Source: an uncultured bacterium | GTDB lineage: Bacteria; Patescibacteriota; Minisyncoccia; Phycocordibacterales; GWA1-40-21 | Length of the DNA: 6,800 nucleotides | Direction of reading: 5' to 3' | Assembly: GCA_903824735.1 (NCBI GenBank) | Contig: CAIJXO010000001.1 | Location: 1-6,800 of the forward strand | Shown: in pieces, positions 5,767 through 6,800 of the stretch | Layout of the letters: every line of letters begins with the position of its first letter | Numbering within the stretch: position 1 is the stretch's first letter | Position numbers and translations under genes: made by a program | The notes under the pieces: model-generated | The model's input: the letters and a program-made list of their open reading frames with translations, nothing else | Databases searched by the model: none | Told to the model about the DNA's origin: nothing

Positions 5767-6487
5767 TAAAAAAGACGCGGTTCATAAGGCTTGGTTGTAT
5801 CGTGTACTCGAGGCTATTGCCGATGATCCATATTTAGCAAAGGTCTTGTATTTTAAAGGCGGAACTTGTGCTTCGATGCTCGGCTGGCTCGATCGTTTTT
5901 CCGTAGATTTGGACTTTGATTTTGATGGTAAAGCAGCTGAAATCGCACTTACTAGGCAGACTCTGGAAAAAGTATTTGTCGAGCTCGGCCTTGAGATAAA
6001 AGATAAAAGTAAGGTCGGAATTCAGTACTTTCTGAAGTATAAGACGACGGATGCCGAGCAAAATATTCTGAAAGTCGATGTCGCTTTCCCTCTGGTCAAA
6101 TCAAGTGTCTATGAACCACAGAGATTTTTGGAAATAGACCGTATTTTAAATTGTCAGACTAAGGAAACGATGTTTGCTCATAAAATGGTTGCTGTCCTTG
6201 ATCGATTCGAGAAAACTCGCGCTATCGCCGGCCGAGATATTTATGATATCCATTATTTCTTTCTAGAAGGCTTTGATTATAGTGCAAAGGTTATCAAAGA
6301 ACGAACGGGAATGAAGGCCAAAGATTTTCTAACTAAACTCATCGACTTCATTGACCAAAAAGTGACGGACAAGATTTTATCTGAGGATTTAAACACCCTT
6401 TTGCCATATGAGCAATTTACCAAAATCAAAAAAATCCTAAAACGCGAGGTTTTGACTTTACTACGAGACGAAATTGCGAGGCTCTAA
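5750..6487 (+). CDS. AbiEii/AbiGii-family nucleotidyltransferase toxin
   Basis: A 245-residue DNA polymerase beta-like nucleotidyltransferase, the toxin of an AbiE-type pair. In studied homologues the enzyme adds nucleotides to tRNA acceptor ends and halts translation; here that is inference. All four family motifs are visible. Motif I is KGGT (36-39) with RFSVDLDFD (49-57), giving Asp53 and Asp55. Motif II is LKVDVAF (107-113) with Asp110. Motif III has Lys145 in FAHKMVAVLDRF, and motif IV is RDIYD (162-166). No frameshift or missing catalytic residue is seen, so it should be active. It starts inside the antitoxin gene: ATGs at 5750 and 5753 are both possible, differing by one Met. The nearest GGAGG (5721-5725) is 24 nt upstream, too far for normal initiation, so coupling to antitoxin translation is likely. 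Its stop overlaps that of the convergent gene by 4 nt. Confidence 0.9.
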   Translation: MMILPNKKDAVHKAWLYRVLEAIADDPYLAKVLYFKGGTCASMLGWLDRFSVDLDFDFDGKAAEIALTRQTLEKVFVELGLEIKDKSKVGIQYFLKYKTTDAEQNILKVDVAFPLVKSSVYEPQRFLEIDRILNCQTKETMFAHKMVAVLDRFEKTRAIAGRDIYDIHYFFLEGFDYSAKVIKERTGMKAKDFLTKLIDFIDQKVTDKILSEDLNTLLPYEQFTKIKKILKREVLTLLRDEIARL

Positions 6488-6800
6488 TTCTCCTTTATCG
6501 AATCCCAAATAATATTAAATTGCTGTCGTTGCATTTCGACGATACTTTTGTTTTCAATCTTAACACACACAATCGGGTCGACAATTTGAGTGATGATTAC
6601 TTTATCTGGCAATACCAGCACATTTGCTTTCAAGTCCACATCTTTCGGTAGAACTCTGACTTCTTGTAGATTTCTTTCGCGATTTATTTTTTTGTATTTT
6701 ACTCCAGCTTCGTTATTTTGGAGTACCATCCTCGTCTTTAGGCTCTTTTTTTCTCTTCTTTCGACGAAAGACATGAAAAAATCCTTGTCCATTTCGATTA
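6484..6800 (-). CDS. C-terminal part of a TrmB-like transcriptional regulator (partial, runs off the window)
   Basis: The frame stays open to the window edge; codons for Ile and Glu precede the first Met at 6792, so this Met is probably internal and the N-terminal DNA-binding domain lies outside. The visible roughly 105 residues resemble the C-terminal effector part of TrmB-like regulators. A basic SFVERREKKSLKTRMVL segment is followed by LQEVRVLPKDVDL, then a beta-rich VLVLPDKVIITQIVDPIVCVKIE, and a last helix with EMQRQQFNIIWDSI. The order 'EVR-LP, DKV-I, R--F--IW' is what I recall for the family. The ligand cannot be told from this part. If instead 6792 is the true start, it would be a 102-residue stand-alone protein without a DNA-binding domain. 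It is convergent with the toxin gene, with a TAG stop at 6486-6484 overlapping the toxin's TAA, and no terminator separates them. Confidence 0.65.
   Translation of the reverse strand, partial: IEMDKDFFMSFVERREKKSLKTRMVLQNNEAGVKYKKINRERNLQEVRVLPKDVDLKANVLVLPDKVIITQIVDPIVCVKIENKSIVEMQRQQFNIIWDSIKEN

Noticed and set aside
5834..6061. Minus-strand open frame of 75 codons inside the toxin gene.
   Set aside because: It is antisense to the catalytic core of the nucleotidyltransferase and has no supporting features.
1..6800. CRISPR array, tRNA or rRNA genes, riboswitch.
   Set aside because: No regularly spaced repeats, no tRNA-like cloverleaf with a T-loop, and no rRNA-like conserved stretch were seen. 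The intergenic gaps (at most 109 bp) are too short for most riboswitches.

Overview
The window looks like part of a small bacterial genome. I lean towards a Patescibacteria (CPR) lineage, with moderate confidence and by inference only. Reasons: the genes use the standard code and are tightly packed; most starts have no recognisable Shine-Dalgarno sequence; two solute-binding proteins carry N-terminal membrane anchors rather than lipoprotein signals; and the mix of a DUF4143-type ATPase, a NYN/LabA-type protein, an AbiE-like pair and a TrmB-like regulator tail is common there. No rRNA, tRNA or universal marker gene is present to fix the taxonomy.

Left half (3-4494, all + strand): a branched-chain amino acid type (LIV/HAAT) ABC uptake locus. 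Two divergent periplasmic-binding-fold proteins (3-1169 and 1267-2415) are followed by an AAA ATPase of the DUF4143 family (2481-3617) and then a LivM-type permease (3628-4494). The second permease (LivH) and the two ATPases (LivG, LivF) are not in the window; they may lie upstream or elsewhere. The DUF4143 ATPase has no known role in transport and sits like an insertion inside the locus. It has a textbook sigma70-type promoter (TTGACA-17 bp-TATAAT) whose -35 box contains the stop codon of the preceding gene. A strong two-tier hairpin (4541-4583) closes the locus and can serve as a terminator on both strands.

Right half (4569-6800): a defence/stress-like cluster. A NYN-domain putative RNase (minus, 4569-5078) is divergent from an AbiEi-like antitoxin/regulator (plus, 5188-5766). 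The antitoxin overlaps by 17 nt an AbiEii-like nucleotidyltransferase toxin (5750-6487) with all expected motifs intact. The toxin gene ends in a 4-nt stop-to-stop overlap with a convergent gene (minus, from 6484 to beyond the window edge) that resembles the C-terminal effector domain of TrmB-like regulators. The 109-bp divergent region holds predicted promoters for both sides, placed so close to the ATGs that both messages would be nearly leaderless. It also holds a 16-bp perfect palindrome across the antitoxin start codon and a spaced inverted repeat, both plausible operators.

Nothing here is clearly a wholly new system. The points most worth a second look are the ATPase embedded in the transporter locus, the arrangement of the NYN/AbiE divergent control region, and the predicted leaderless starts.
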